Shown here piece after piece: positions 24,094 through 35,700 of a DNA stretch of 64,000 nucleotides (its first letter is position 1; every line of letters begins with the position of its first letter). A program made the position numbers and the translations under genes. The stretch is from Jacaranda mimosifolia (taxonomy: Eukaryota; Streptophyta; Magnoliopsida; Lamiales; Bignoniaceae), in contig CM032127.1 of NCBI GenBank assembly GCA_018894105.1, positions 5,487,001 to 5,551,000 on the forward strand, in the 5' to 3' direction. A model generated the notes under the pieces. It saw only the letters and a program-made list of their open reading frames with translations. It searched no databases and was not told the origin of the DNA.

Positions 24094-27000
24094 TATGACA
24101 CGCCACTCGGGATATAGCCCAAAAGACGAAATGCCACTCAGTTCAATCTTATAGCATGCGACATTATATCTGATAGGCCCATAAAATATTTTTCACAAAT
24201 TTCCAATAAACCACAATGATTAGAAACTCACATCATGCTTCAAATTTACTACAATAATATCAGAGAGCTTAATTCATGCTAATAACCAAACAATAATCAG
24301 AACCAAGATATCAACTCAAGCAACACAATTCATACATGCCAAAAGTCTTACATTCGTCTTGACATATTACAACATCTCTAATACTAAAATATAATCAATG
24401 GTGAATTCATATATAACCATATATTCACTCCAAACACTATTACAGATCATTAAGTCAAAACCTGCCACTAGTCCAAGCCTCCTATCTTACACCTATCTGA
24501 AAGGAAATAAATTGCACAAGGATGAGTTATTAGGACTTAGTGAGGTACAAGGCAAAATAATAATAAGCTGTCAAGAGTCAACAATAATGATGAAGTTCAA
24601 TAATATGGAACTATGGAAGAACAGTAATTTGCCAGAATGAAAGAAAAGGACAATTTTCAAACTATTAGCAATTACTAGGTTGGGATGCTGTAAACGCCAG
24701 CCTAAAAGGCCCTGGATCATCTCGACCAATGTTGTTCAGGAGGTATCGAGTGTCTCAACCGATCACAATTCGAGAGAAAATACAAACGGCTCAGTTGGCC
24801 TGGGATATCAGCCTGATCCAGACTGGGAACTCACTCCAGCCTTATTGCTCCTTGAGCATAATACAATTTCAAGAATAACAAACCCCATCACATATGCAAG
24901 TCAATAAATCGAATACAACATACATATCGGAGTATCCTTGTGCCTCCATAATAGTACAATAACAATTCAATTCAATTCAATTCAGTAAACAATCAGTTCA
25001 ATAGCTCGAGCATGACAGCTCGATAGTAACAGTAGCTCAAGCACAACAGCTTGGCAAGGCACTCGGTCCAATAGTTCTCCTGTACACATATATTTCAAGT
25101 CGATCAATCAATCAATTAATTGCCAACATGGCAGAACAATGAACTTCACAGTATGATTTCAATCAAGCCATCAGGCGAACAACGATAGACATAATTAGTC
25201 AAGAAAGCCAACACGGCCAAGCAATAGTACACAATACATGTCCAATTTGAACGAATACATATGAAATAATGAAATGTTCGTGGCGCCAGAATAGTAACAA
25301 TCAATTGATTCAAAACAGTTTCGATACACGATTTGACAATGGTATGGTTCACAACTTCAACGATTAGCGGTAATCAATAAATGATAATCAAGTCATTGGA
25401 ACACCACAGGGTTCAAAAAGTAACATTAAATGATAACAATAATCAAGACGATAGAACCTCACAAGGTTCAACAGTTAACCAATAGCAATAACGATAGCAA
25501 AGACAGGTATCAAAACAATAGAACCTCACAGGGTTCAATCACAATAGTACTACTTTACTCAAACAAGTACCAGGTCGGTAGATCCTCACCTTAGTAACCT
25601 TGACAATGAAGTCAAATCTACTGATTCTTGGGGCCCAATCCTCCGTCACCTATCCAAAAGAGGTAATTTACCATCAAAATCCTTGTTCAACCATAACAAT
25701 TTCTAACATTCATAATCATACTAATAACAGTCCAATTTTCAGTAATTATCGGACTAATACGATGGTTAGGGTTTTATTTCGATATTATTGCCATAAACAT
25801 GCTATTCACACCAATTATATAAAATATTTACAGAGTTCATCTTTTATAGGTACAGCAATACTATGGGATCCCTAATTTACATATTTAACCTTATAATGTT
25901 ACACGACATCGATTATAGCAACCCAATTATCGATCAAATCCAAGGTTGTCACTTAGGTCATGCTTACATAAAATTAGGGTTTTCTTCACTTAATAAGCTT
26001 ATCTAATCATGAATCACATGAAATAATACAATTTCGGGCTTATCCGAGCTCAAGAACAAGCATGCATGCTTCATTTCTCATGCATGGCTATATTTTCAGT
26101 CGATCCACTCATTCTTTTCGATTATACAAGGTTTAGAAAGATCTTATCACGTATACATATACATGCAATACAAATTTGTTTTGTTGTGATCATTTACCCA
26201 ATATCTTACTATTAAAGCGCAATCTCCACAACTAGTTTCCGTACATGTGACCACCACGTCGAGACAAACAAACCATCACCGCAGCCGGCCTCCGTCCGCC
26301 ACTGCCGGAGATGACCAACAATCCCACCAAATGGTACCTTTCAACTCAACAAATTAGATGCCCAGGTCAATTTCACCAATCGCTGTCAAATTAAAGCCAA
26401 ATTTCAGCTCCGATAATCCTTCACCACCACTCGCTACCGTGCGATTTTCTTTCGATTTCATCACCATCTACCGCTCAAACTGGAAATCGAAGGTACCTAG
26501 CTACTCCCCGAGCTGAATTCTACAAAACTCATACCCCAGAACCTAACTTAGTCCCCCGAAAATGGAAACCCATCAACCTCCGCCTTTGGCCAAATTTTAG
26601 TCTCGACTTTCGGTGGCTCCGCTGCTCGATTCGTCGTGTATGTGGTATGGAGGTGAAGTTGAGAGTGAAGAGAAGAAGGTGGTTGGTTTTGTTTTGAATT
26701 TTTGGATGTCGCCGGTGGGAGATTGATGAAGAGAGAAATGGGAGGTGCTACAGGTGAAGAAGAGAAGAAATGGGGTTGAAATGCAAATTCTCTCTATATA
26801 TATAATCAACTTTTGCTTAATCACAACTTGGCCCCAAAAGTTTCCTTCAGTCAACAATTAGGTCCTCCAAAGTTTCCACCAACTTCAATTTAGTCCCTAA
26901 CAAGTGAGTGCCTCACTTTGACCCTTTTGACCCAAAATATTAGCCATGCAAACCCCGAAACCTTGAAATTGTTATCTAGTCGAGTCTTCCTAAATTCCAT

Positions 27001-27136
27001 TTTGACCCGAAAACTTCCAAAAATTCTTACAATCAAGTCTTTTTTATTTATTTTCTGAGCCCTAAAATTCGATTAACCAATATCTTCATTTCTAAATCCT
27101 TATTTTTTAAAAATACCAAAATTTAGGGTTGTTTCA
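24094..27136 (-). repeat. 5' LTR of the gypsy element, 3.04 kb
   Basis: On the minus strand begins TGAAACAACCCTAAATTTTGG and ends GGCGTGTCATA. Colinear with the solo LTR at 8785-11797 and with the 3' LTR. The probable TATA run is near 26798-26805. It differs from its partner LTR at many positions, so the insertion is not recent. Confidence 0.82.
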
Positions 27137-27597
27137 ATTATACACCAGATCTAGCTTAGTTATTGGTAGAAATCACGGTGGAACGTGTATCGTGGTATAA
27201 AGTGTATCCTCCCTGCTCCGCACATGGAATAGATGAAATAAATCAAAAAAATGATTTTTTTTTGTTCAAAAATGAAATCTTATTGGAACTGTCGATATCT
27301 ATTTCATCCTTTGGAATCCTATCATACCCTGGATCTGATGAAATAGGGAGAACTGCAATAGTATTTTGTAAATATATAATTATCATGAATAAACTAATCA
27401 AATGTTTATTTTCCGATCATCTGGAAGGGATAAAAGAAATATCTTGTTATTACTTCAATAATTTTCTAATCTCTAGTGGACCTTTTAGTAGGATTCGAAT
27501 CCATATGAATTTCTAACCATCTATCAAAGAAAAAAGAACAAGCCGATGTTGTAGAATTTTCAAGAAACTCCTTGATTTCTTCCGAAAAGCAGATGGC
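27137..27597 (-). pseudogene. ycf2: Nuclear plastid DNA: ycf2 fragment, upstream part
   Basis: On the minus strand the conceptual product contains [20 protein letters not shown] (about 27580-27520), then [18 protein letters not shown], then PISSDPG near 27335, [15 protein letters not shown] near 27300-27260, and GGYTL near 27210, with frame changes between them. These follow the order of the plastid ycf2 protein, a large plastid-encoded component of the inner-envelope import machinery. Similarity starts abruptly at about 27597. The + strand frame at 27163-27516 is only the antisense of this relic. Confidence 0.78.
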
Positions 27598-28800
27598 GTA
27601 GTACCCCAAGTCTTTATATGAATTTTTATAGTGGATATAATATTGGATGTTAGAAGCAATGGAGTTATATTAGTTTATTTTGATATTCTTGGGTTGCTCT
27701 CCTAAAATTTACATATGCAATTTATTTAGGGCTCGATCTATATTTTAGAAATCTTAATTGAAAATAAATATGGGATATAAATTGAATTCTTTTTGGGGTT
27801 ATTAAGGATCCTACTTTAGGTACTTATATTAATTTTTACTTGCAATCTTGAGGACATAGACTTCATATTATTAATTATTTTGTAAAGATTGCTTGGTTGT
27901 TATTGAAGATGTACAATTTATCAAGCCAATTATTTTATGGAAACTTTATTTACTGAGTTTTATATTAACGATTAAGTTAGTTACTCTATGGATATCAATT
28001 TTGGAGCTAAAAATTAGTCTTTCATTCAAGGTTATTTGACTTAGACCATAATTATATGAATTGTACGTGAACAAACATCAGACGTAGACAAATTATGTCT
28101 AGAAGATTGGGTTTCTTTTTTGGGAATTAGCAATATGATATATGCCCTGATTATATTTTTATATTGAAAGAAATATTTATCTTTAGTCCATATCTTGTTA
28201 GATGTATTAAGCCCAATCTATTTAGCTTATTTGAAGTTATTATTAAGCCCATAAGTAGTATAGAAAATAAGTACACAAATTATTATTAAGTAATGACGGG
28301 TTTAGGTCCATGATTATCAAGTTAAAGATGACGAAAATTAATTTTTATGGAATTTTTGAATTTATGGATGGATTGATAATTCTAGAGGTCTTTCCATCAT
28401 TTTAAAACTCTATTTGGATATTTGTTTTACCCCCATAAGGTATCTAGTCATGCTGGTTAGTTAAAACCATGTAAATATAGGTGATATAGAATCTTAGAAC
28501 CTTATTTTCTGTACCTTTGTACTTTCATGCGAAAATTCATGAATATTTCATTTTCTTTTAATTACTAATGTATAATAATAGCCAGACAAAATCTAGAATA
28601 ATTAAATCATGAGGAGTTAAGATCTTGGATAAATGTTAATCATCAGCTTGGGAATTTCAATAACTACCCAATCCTGATAAGGTTAGGATTTTAGAATTAT
28701 ATCTATGGCTTTGAGTTATCATTATTTGGGATTGAGATATGATCAAAGTTAGGATAGAGTTTTCTCATCGTTAGGAGACAAGAATTTTAGTTTATCCAAA
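27598..28800. other. AT-rich DNA of unknown nature
   Basis: No coding frame recognised. Probably includes the upstream (U3) part of the LTR-like unit described next, but no start could be fixed. Confidence 0.3.
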
Positions 28801-30133
28801 ATACCTAACCTATTATTATAAATACATATACAGTAGGAAATAGAGAAGCCATACACAGAGGTGAGAAAATACTACTTTTTTATTTGTTTTTCAAAAATCC
28901 GTAGGAATTTTGATTCTTGGGTACTAACATTCTATTTTTCTGTCGTAGAAATAGCGGAAAACGCTTAAGTGGTAGATCAAATTTGAGAGAATCTTTGGGT
29001 TTTAAGATTTTAGGGTAAGTAAATTTCTTTCTTCCTTCTATTGAAAATATTCTCTTCATATAAACGTTTTTAGCATGAAATAGAAAATAAATGTCTATTC
29101 TCTTTCTATTAAAATATCTTTTCTGCATAAATGATTCCTGCATCAAAATAGATAATTTTTCATGTTGAATTCTTTAATCTAATGATTTATTTGTTGAAGA
29201 ATTATTCTGTCTGCAATTATTTAACTATTTGTAAAAACTTTTCTTCGCATGTATAAAACTTATTTTTAGGATTTGAGCATGTAAAAAACAAAATATTCTG
29301 AGTCTTGCATGAAAAATAGTATTCTCTATTGAATGAAAATAATAAAATAACCTATGCATCGAATAACCGAGAAACTGTCGATAGGAGCGAGTTCCGTAAG
29401 TGTGCTACGGGGTTACAGTAGCAAAGATTTTCGAAGATACTTAACGGCATAATGTTAAGATTTTTGAAGCCACTTAACGATGTTGTAGTTAAGATCTTGG
29501 CCAAAATAACTGTTTAGAATCCCGAGAGGTCATGAGCATAGTTAATTAATGAATTAAAAGTTTCTGATAAGTTGTGTAACTCTTGTTTTGAATTACTCTG
29601 GAAGTATGTCCTCAAATTTTTTTAATAAGATGATTCCTGGTTTTTGCATTGAATTGTTATTTAAAAAAAAATGAAAGCGAATACATGATTTCTTTTCTTC
29701 TGTTTGATATTTATACATGCTCAAATCCGATAGGAGGAGAATGAGATTTATTTACTGGGCGAAGTGACGCTCATAATATATTGATTCACCATTTTGTAGA
29801 TAACTTAGTTCAGAACGAGAAAGATGAACAATTTTTGGAAATGGTGGCAAGAGATTGGTGTTTTTAGAATAGGTTTATTTGATGTTCAAATTTTTTAGTT
29901 GTCTAAATTTTTTAGTTAGATTGATTAGGAAATTTTCTTTGAGCTCTTGGGTATTCAAGTTTGATTGTTAAGACAAGTAATTATATTATCTTTCATTATG
30001 ACGATTTATTTTGGGGATTATTTAATAATTTTTTTAGAATTTAGCATGCTCATTGGATCTGAGGCTTAGTGTCTCTGATTCTTTGGACTTAGGGGCACTA
30101 CCGTGTTATGTCCCGAATTTGGAGTATGACAGA
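28801..30133 (+). repeat. LTR-derived relic, family unassigned
   Basis: A TATA-like motif (attataaatacatata, 28814-28829) is followed by a leader with 'agagaagccatacacagaggtgag'. Near 29390-29830 are motifs shared with 3600-4567: 'ggggttacagtagcaaag', 'gttgtagttaag', 'gtagataacttagttcagaacga'. The unit ends 'gaatttggagtatgaca' at 30131. This fits the R-U5 part of an LTR. No pol sequence was seen beside it. Confidence 0.4.
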
Positions 30134-30296
30134 TGATTCATAATTAAGATATTGTTTCGTCATGTAAATGAAAAAATAAATAAATAAATATCGTGAGAGG
30201 TTCTAATGCCTATTATATAGGCTTGGTGAGAAAATATTCAATCAACGTCAATATAAAACACAAATTAAAATAAAAAATAAAATGGCATTCGTGCAC

Positions 30297-30303
30297 TATA
30301 AAA
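30297..30303 (+). promoter_or_regulatory. Relic TATA box of the second P450
   Basis: TATAAAA, 76 bp before the ATG at 30373. Its context resembles that of the first P450 promoter at 1461. Confidence 0.5.
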
Positions 30304-30372
30304 CGTGAACTCATGACTCACTTTATCTGTCATAAGAGAGGCGACAAGGAAAGAAATTAAAAGAACATCCAA

Positions 30373-31103
30373 ATGGATTTCTTTGCACTCTTCAGTTTTC
30401 TATTTTTGGACATTTGGACATGGTTTCATTTCTTGAGGTCAGATTCAAGGCACTAGCTAGTAGCCAAGCTTCCGTTGGGGCATAAACCATTTTTGATCAT
30501 CGAAAACATTCTTCAACTTGGCCAAAACCCCACCGATCATTTGCAAAACTCTACAAAAATTACGGTCCTTTAATGTCCCTCTAGCTCAGGAGCATATACA
30601 CCGTAGTTGTCTCCTACCTTGAAATTGCAAGAGAAGTACTGCAAAAAAATGACCAAGATTTTTCCAGCCAAACCATCGCATCTGTAGCCCACACACACAA
30701 CAACCACAAGATTTCAATAAAGCATTTGTCGGTGGGGAGCGAATGGCAAAAAATTCATAAATTGTGCAAAGAACAAATGTTTTCAAATACTCGTCTAGAC
30801 ACGAGCTAAAGCCTTTGCCAGGAGAGGTTGCAGAAACTGTGTGAGTACGTGGAGAAATATAGCATTGGCGGCAAAGCAATGAATATTGGAGAAGCTGCCT
30901 TCATAACAATGGTCAATCTCATGTTGGCCATACTATTTTAAGTTGAATTTACTCAGTTTGATTTTGATGCTACTCATGAATTTAGGGAAACTATTGATGG
31001 TGTGGCCAGAACTGTGGGTGTTCCTAATTTCACTGATTATTTCCCAATCCTTAAACCGTTTGATCTGTAAGGGATTAAGTGGAAGACAGACTTTGTGTTG
31101 AGT
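30373..31103 (+). pseudogene. CYP76-like: CYP76-like P450 pseudogene, 5' part of exon 1 only
   Basis: Paralogue of the gene at 1540. ATG at 30373 gives MDFFALFSFLFLDIWTWFHF, the membrane anchor, then a frame change, then PLMSL, stop, LRSIYTVV; IAREVLQKNDQDFSSQTIA; HNNHKISIKHLSVGSEWQK; MFSNTRLDTS, stop; NIGEAAFITMVNLMLAILF, stop; VGVPNFTDYFPILKPFDL, stop, GIKWK. At least four in-frame stops and several frame changes. Similarity ends exactly where CACTACAACAAA begins at 31104. The I-helix, ExxR and haem regions were not found within the next 6 kb. Same orientation as the first gene, so a tandem duplicate separated by later insertions. Confidence 0.88.
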
Positions 31104-31420
31104 CACTACAACAAATTACACTTTTAGTAACGAATAATTTTGTTACCATAATGCTGAAATTCTTTACCCAAAATATTGGTAACGAATTTTTCGTTACTTA
31201 AGTTTAGTGCCCTAAAGCCCATCGCAAAAGGTTTTAGTAATGAAATTTATAGTTCGTTACGAATGATGGACTTATGGCGACGAAACGTATCGTTACCAAA
31301 ATATGATATTAGGAACAAAAAAGTGTAGTAGTTACAATAGTTTTTTATAGTGTAACGAAATATTTAGTTACTAAAACATTGACAATTTTGTTGCATTTTA
31401 TCTTTTCGTTACCAATACAT
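31104..31420. mobile_element. CACTA-type terminus interrupting the P450 pseudogene
   Basis: Begins CACTACAACAAATTACAC, the usual 5' terminus of plant CACTA elements, and carries repeated subterminal motifs 'agtaacgaataattttgttacc', 'tggtaacgaatttttcgttac', 'gtttcgttac' and 'gttaccaaaat' on both strands. Such arrays are the transposase-binding zone of CACTA elements. The other end was not identified; the GGCCCA-rich block at 31570-32170 may be internal to it. Confidence 0.5.
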
Positions 31421-31569
31421 AATATAATGATATTATTTATTTAATTAAGTATACTTACTTATTGTTTATGTATCAAAATATTTGGTTACAAATAGTTAAA
31501 TAAAATTTTAATTCAAAAATAAGCATTTGGTTACTAATAGAAAAATAACTAAAAGTTTCGCTACGAAAT

Positions 31570-32170
31570 GTGTGTGCGTGGGCTCTTGTTTGGGCTACTG
31601 CATAGGGGCCGCCATGCATATGAATGGGCCATTTGACATCGGGCCTTCGCAAGCTGGCAGTAGGACGCAATGCTATGGGCCTACTCGAGCTCAGGCCTAG
31701 CGCCCACACCGGCCCACCAGCCTCGTCCACCAACATCGGCTCAACAGGCCCTGCTGTGCTCAGGCCCAGCTCCCAACGCCCACTAGTAAGAGCGACCGCA
31801 GGGCCTCCCACCCTCAAGGCCCAGCGCCCACACCAGCCCACCAGACCTTGCCCGCCAGCACCGGTCCACCAGGCCCTATTACGCTCAGGCTCAGGCTCAG
31901 GCCCAGCACCACCGGCCCACCCGAGCTCAGGTCCAGCGCCTACCAGCCCAATAGGCCCTACTGCGTTTAGGCCCAGCCCCCACTGCTCACCAACAATAGC
32001 GGCCGCAGGGCCGACCCACTCGACCTGTAAGCTGGAAGCAGGCCCAACTCCACACCAACCCACCCGTAGGCCCAGTGCAAATTCCTCCCAAACTGCTAGT
32101 AACATGGTTCGATCCCGAGCCATGCCCACCCTCAAGCAAGCTCCTAACCTTCTTGGTTGCACGTCCAAAA
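31570..32170. repeat. GGCCCA-rich low-complexity block
   Basis: A 600-bp GC-rich island in AT-rich DNA, built from variants of 'aggcccagcgcccacaccgg' and 'cccaccag' in imperfect tandem. Both strands are open for long stretches (31473-32168 minus, 31624-32175 plus), which composition alone explains. The products are Pro/Ala/Ser- or Gly/Trp-rich and match nothing I recognise. The right edge ('cctcaagcaagctcctaacc...ttggttgcacgtcc') is ordinary sequence. Confidence 0.6.
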
Positions 32171-32700
32171 GTTAATATTTGCATTTTCTCAATTACTTAT
32201 TCATCTCTTCCATATAGAGCTCTCAAACAATTTCACATGTTATCAAGCAAACATTATTTTATTTTTGAAAACAAAATAATAATTGTCATTTGAATAAATA
32301 AAATAGGAGTATCAAATAGTGAATTAAAAGAAATAAACAAAAAGTGTGAGATAATTATATAACATAGCTGCATGAAGCAAAGAAATTTTATTACATATAC
32401 GTATATATAAATTGTTAGGTAAAGACGTAATGTTTTTGTATTGTGAGTTTTGGGTAAAGCAAATACTATAATAATTTATTTCATTAATCAAACTACATAA
32501 TATTAACAGACAAGTAGAAATATAGACTAAGTGAGTGTTTGGCTAAGTTTTTAACGAAAAGATATTATAAGAATTTTCTAAGCTTATAAAAATATCAAAT
32601 TTTATCTTTTAAAATAAACCTTGCATTGTATGAATAAAATAAAAACTTAAAATTCATATGGTCTAAATTATTACAGAAGTATATTCAAATTTTAAAATAC
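32171..32700. other. AT-rich intergenic DNA
   Basis: No gene. 32530-32690 carries the 'gtgtttggctaagttt' AT-rich MITE-like motif also met at 4735-5095 and 6805-6920. Confidence 0.35.
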
Positions 32701-35700
32701 CAACACCCTCGATCTAAATTCCGTTCTGAGAAGCTATCTCTAAAGCAGTATGTAATCTATTGTCTAACATTCATCTCATATCAACCCGAAAGAAAATAGG
32801 GTTTAAATACCCAAAGAAAACAACAAAACGGCCTGTGGGCCTGCGCATCACACTAGGGTGCACAAGACTTGTGCCCTGGCGCACATATCCTTGATTCTGC
32901 CCAAACACGCCGCGCAGGGCGCGCAGTTCCAGTATGCACTGCGATCTGGCACTACCACCATGTGCCCTGGTGTCCCTACCTAATTTCCATGCCCCAGCAC
33001 TCGGCGTTCTGCTAATGCGTGCTAAGGTGTGCTCCAACGGTCGTTTCGTTTGTTCCATGCAGTTTCGCACCATGTCTTCTATTTCTCATTATTTGTAACT
33101 TAAATTTCAAGGCATAATCAACAATTCTCCACCTTGACTTGAAATTCTTTATCCATCTTCTTTGTCCTTGCCCCCACAAGGGCCATCATTTGAGTCTGTA
33201 AATGTTAATTAAATATAGACAGTGCTCGAAATTGATTCTTGGAACAGTCAACATATCTGCTGGATCATCCTTAGTTCCAACCTTGTCAACCAAGATGACA
33301 CATTGAGACACCATATCCCGGATGAAGTGATATCTCACATCAATATGTTTTGTTTTCTCATGAAATACTTAATTCTTTGACAAGTGTACAATACTCTTGA
33401 CTATCACAAAATTCTGTAGTAATATCAAAATTCATACCCATATCATCAATCAACCCCTTTAGCCAAATACCTTCCTTCACGCCTTCAACTAAAGTCATGT
33501 ACTCAACCTCTATTATGGACAATGCAACTGACAACTACAAAGTCGCCTTTCAGTCAATAGTACCACTCAAAACATAAAACACATATCCTATTATAGACCT
33601 TATGCTATCCAAATCTCCAACATATACTGTATCCATATAGCAAACAATTCTAACAGTGGAATTCAATTAACTATACTTCAAACATCTATCTGCAGAGCCT
33701 CTCAGATACTTCATAATTCATTTCATTGCTTGCTAATGAGTCTTTCCCGACTTGTACGTATACCTGCTCACAACACTGACTGCATGTGAAACATCTAGCC
33801 TAGTGCACACCATGGCGTATATAAACTACTAACTGCACTAGCATATGGCACATTAGACATGCGCTCCACCTCCTCCTCAGTACTCGGTGATAAATTTGAT
33901 GAGAGCCTGAAATAAGCTATAAGTGGCGTATTAACCGGCTTGGACTTTTCCATCCCAAAATGGTCCAGTACTTTCTCAATGTATTTTTGTTGAGACAAGT
34001 ACAACAACCCAAAAGTGTTCGTCCCAAATGATCTCCATGCCTAAAATCTTCTTCGCACTACCAAAATCCTTTATTTCAAATTCATCACTCAACTGAGCTT
34101 TTAAAACATTGATATCGGATATGTTTCTAGAGGCAATCAACATATCATCAACATACAACAATAAATATATGAGAAGGCCATCACTGTATTTCTTATGATA
34201 TATATAACAATCATAAATGCTTCTAGTATATTCTATCTGGGTAATAAACGCATCAAACCTCTTATACCACTACCCTAGAGACTGCTTCAAGCCATACAAA
34301 GACTTCTTCAAAGTACATGCATGATTTTCCTTTCCAGAAACAATAAATCCCTCTAGTTGAGTCATGTAAATTTGTTCCTCCAACTTACTATGCAGAAACA
34401 TTATTTTCACATCCATATGCTCAAGCTCCATACTATATAAAGCTATCATGGCAAGTAACACACAAATAGAAGTAAGTTGTACAACTGGGGAAAACACTTC
34501 ATGAAAGTCAACTCTCTCTCTCTCTGAGTAAAACCCTTAGCAACCAATCATACCTTGTATCTAGTATCCTCAACCCTGGGAATCCCTTCCTTAGTGCAGA
34601 ATTCTTCAAATTCCTTGTTGCAGAACTCCAATCTATTGTCAATCCTTAAGTGTTAGATCCTCTTTCCTGTCTACTTCTCAATTAAAGTTTTCCATTGCTT
34701 GAAGTTGACAGACACCTCATCCTTATGCTTCAACATGTACATCCATACTCTCTGTGAGAAGTCATTAATGAATGTCAGCATGTATCTAGCACCACCCTTT
34801 GAGGGAACTTAAGAAGGCCCTAAAGATCTAAGTGACTATAATCCAAGGTGCCTTTGGTCCTGTGAACTGTGGTGCTGAACTTCACCCTGTGCTACTTGCC
34901 AAGAACACACTGCTCATAGAAATCCAACTCCCCAGTTTTCTCTCCACAAAGCAAACCTTGTTTGCTTAATTCCGACATCCCCTTCTTACTCATATACCCA
35001 AGCCGCATATGCCATAATCTTGTAGTATCATTGATTGATAAAGAAATTGCTGCAGTACCAAAAACTGTGCTACCCTACAATATGTAAAGATCATTCCTCT
35101 TGTCCCCCTTCATGATTAGCAGTACACCTTTGGAAACCTACCGAACTCTATCTAGAGCTCTGTACTCACATCCATTCTTACCCAAAACCTAGTGAAATTA
35201 GATTTTTTTTTTAGATCAGAAATATGATGCACATCTATCAGCGTCCTCACAATACCATCATGCATTCTGATACTTACTGTGCCAATTCATACAACTCTGC
35301 AAGAAGCATCGTTTCCTATGAGCACTCTACCACCATCGTATTTCTGATAAGTGGTAAACCAATGCTCTCGTGGGCAGATATGGTAGGACCAACCGCTATC
35401 CAAAATACACTCCGAACTCAGAAGACTCTTAGTAACATTGAGAACAAGCCCACCATTAGACTCATCCTCAACAATTCCTGCAATATCATCCCACTTTTGA
35501 TAAGAAGATTCACCTGAATCCTTTACCTTTCCACGTTCTGGACAATTTCATTTCCAGTGCCCTTTTCCTCTGTACCTAAAACATTTATCATTTGTTCTAG
35601 ACTTAGTTCGGGACTTAGATCAGCCTCTACTCCTTCCTCTTTCTTTTGGTCTCCCGTTCGCATTCAATCCTTTCCTACTTTCACTATCGCTACTGCCTAG

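Larger units (their letters stand above)
17640..27136 (-). mobile_element. Ty3/gypsy retrotransposon, Tekay/Del-like, 9.5 kb, inserted in ycf2 DNA
   Basis: Complete insertion on the minus strand: 3' LTR 17640-20113, internal region 20114-24093, 5' LTR 24094-27136. Perfect 5-bp target-site duplication ATTAT at 17635-17639 and 27137-27141. A primer-binding site for initiator Met-tRNA and a polypurine tract sit next to the LTRs. The internal region is only about 4 kb, short for a gag-pol of this group, and is riddled with stops, so the copy is dead. It splits the plastid ycf2 fragment, so it is younger than that transfer. Confidence 0.85.

Noticed and set aside
27163..27516. 117-codon + strand open frame
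   Set aside because: It is the antisense of the plastid ycf2 fragment, which reads on the minus strand.
31473..32175. Overlapping long open frames on both strands (231 and 183 codons)
   Set aside because: Both follow from the GC-rich GGCCCA repeat. The products are low complexity and match no family I know.
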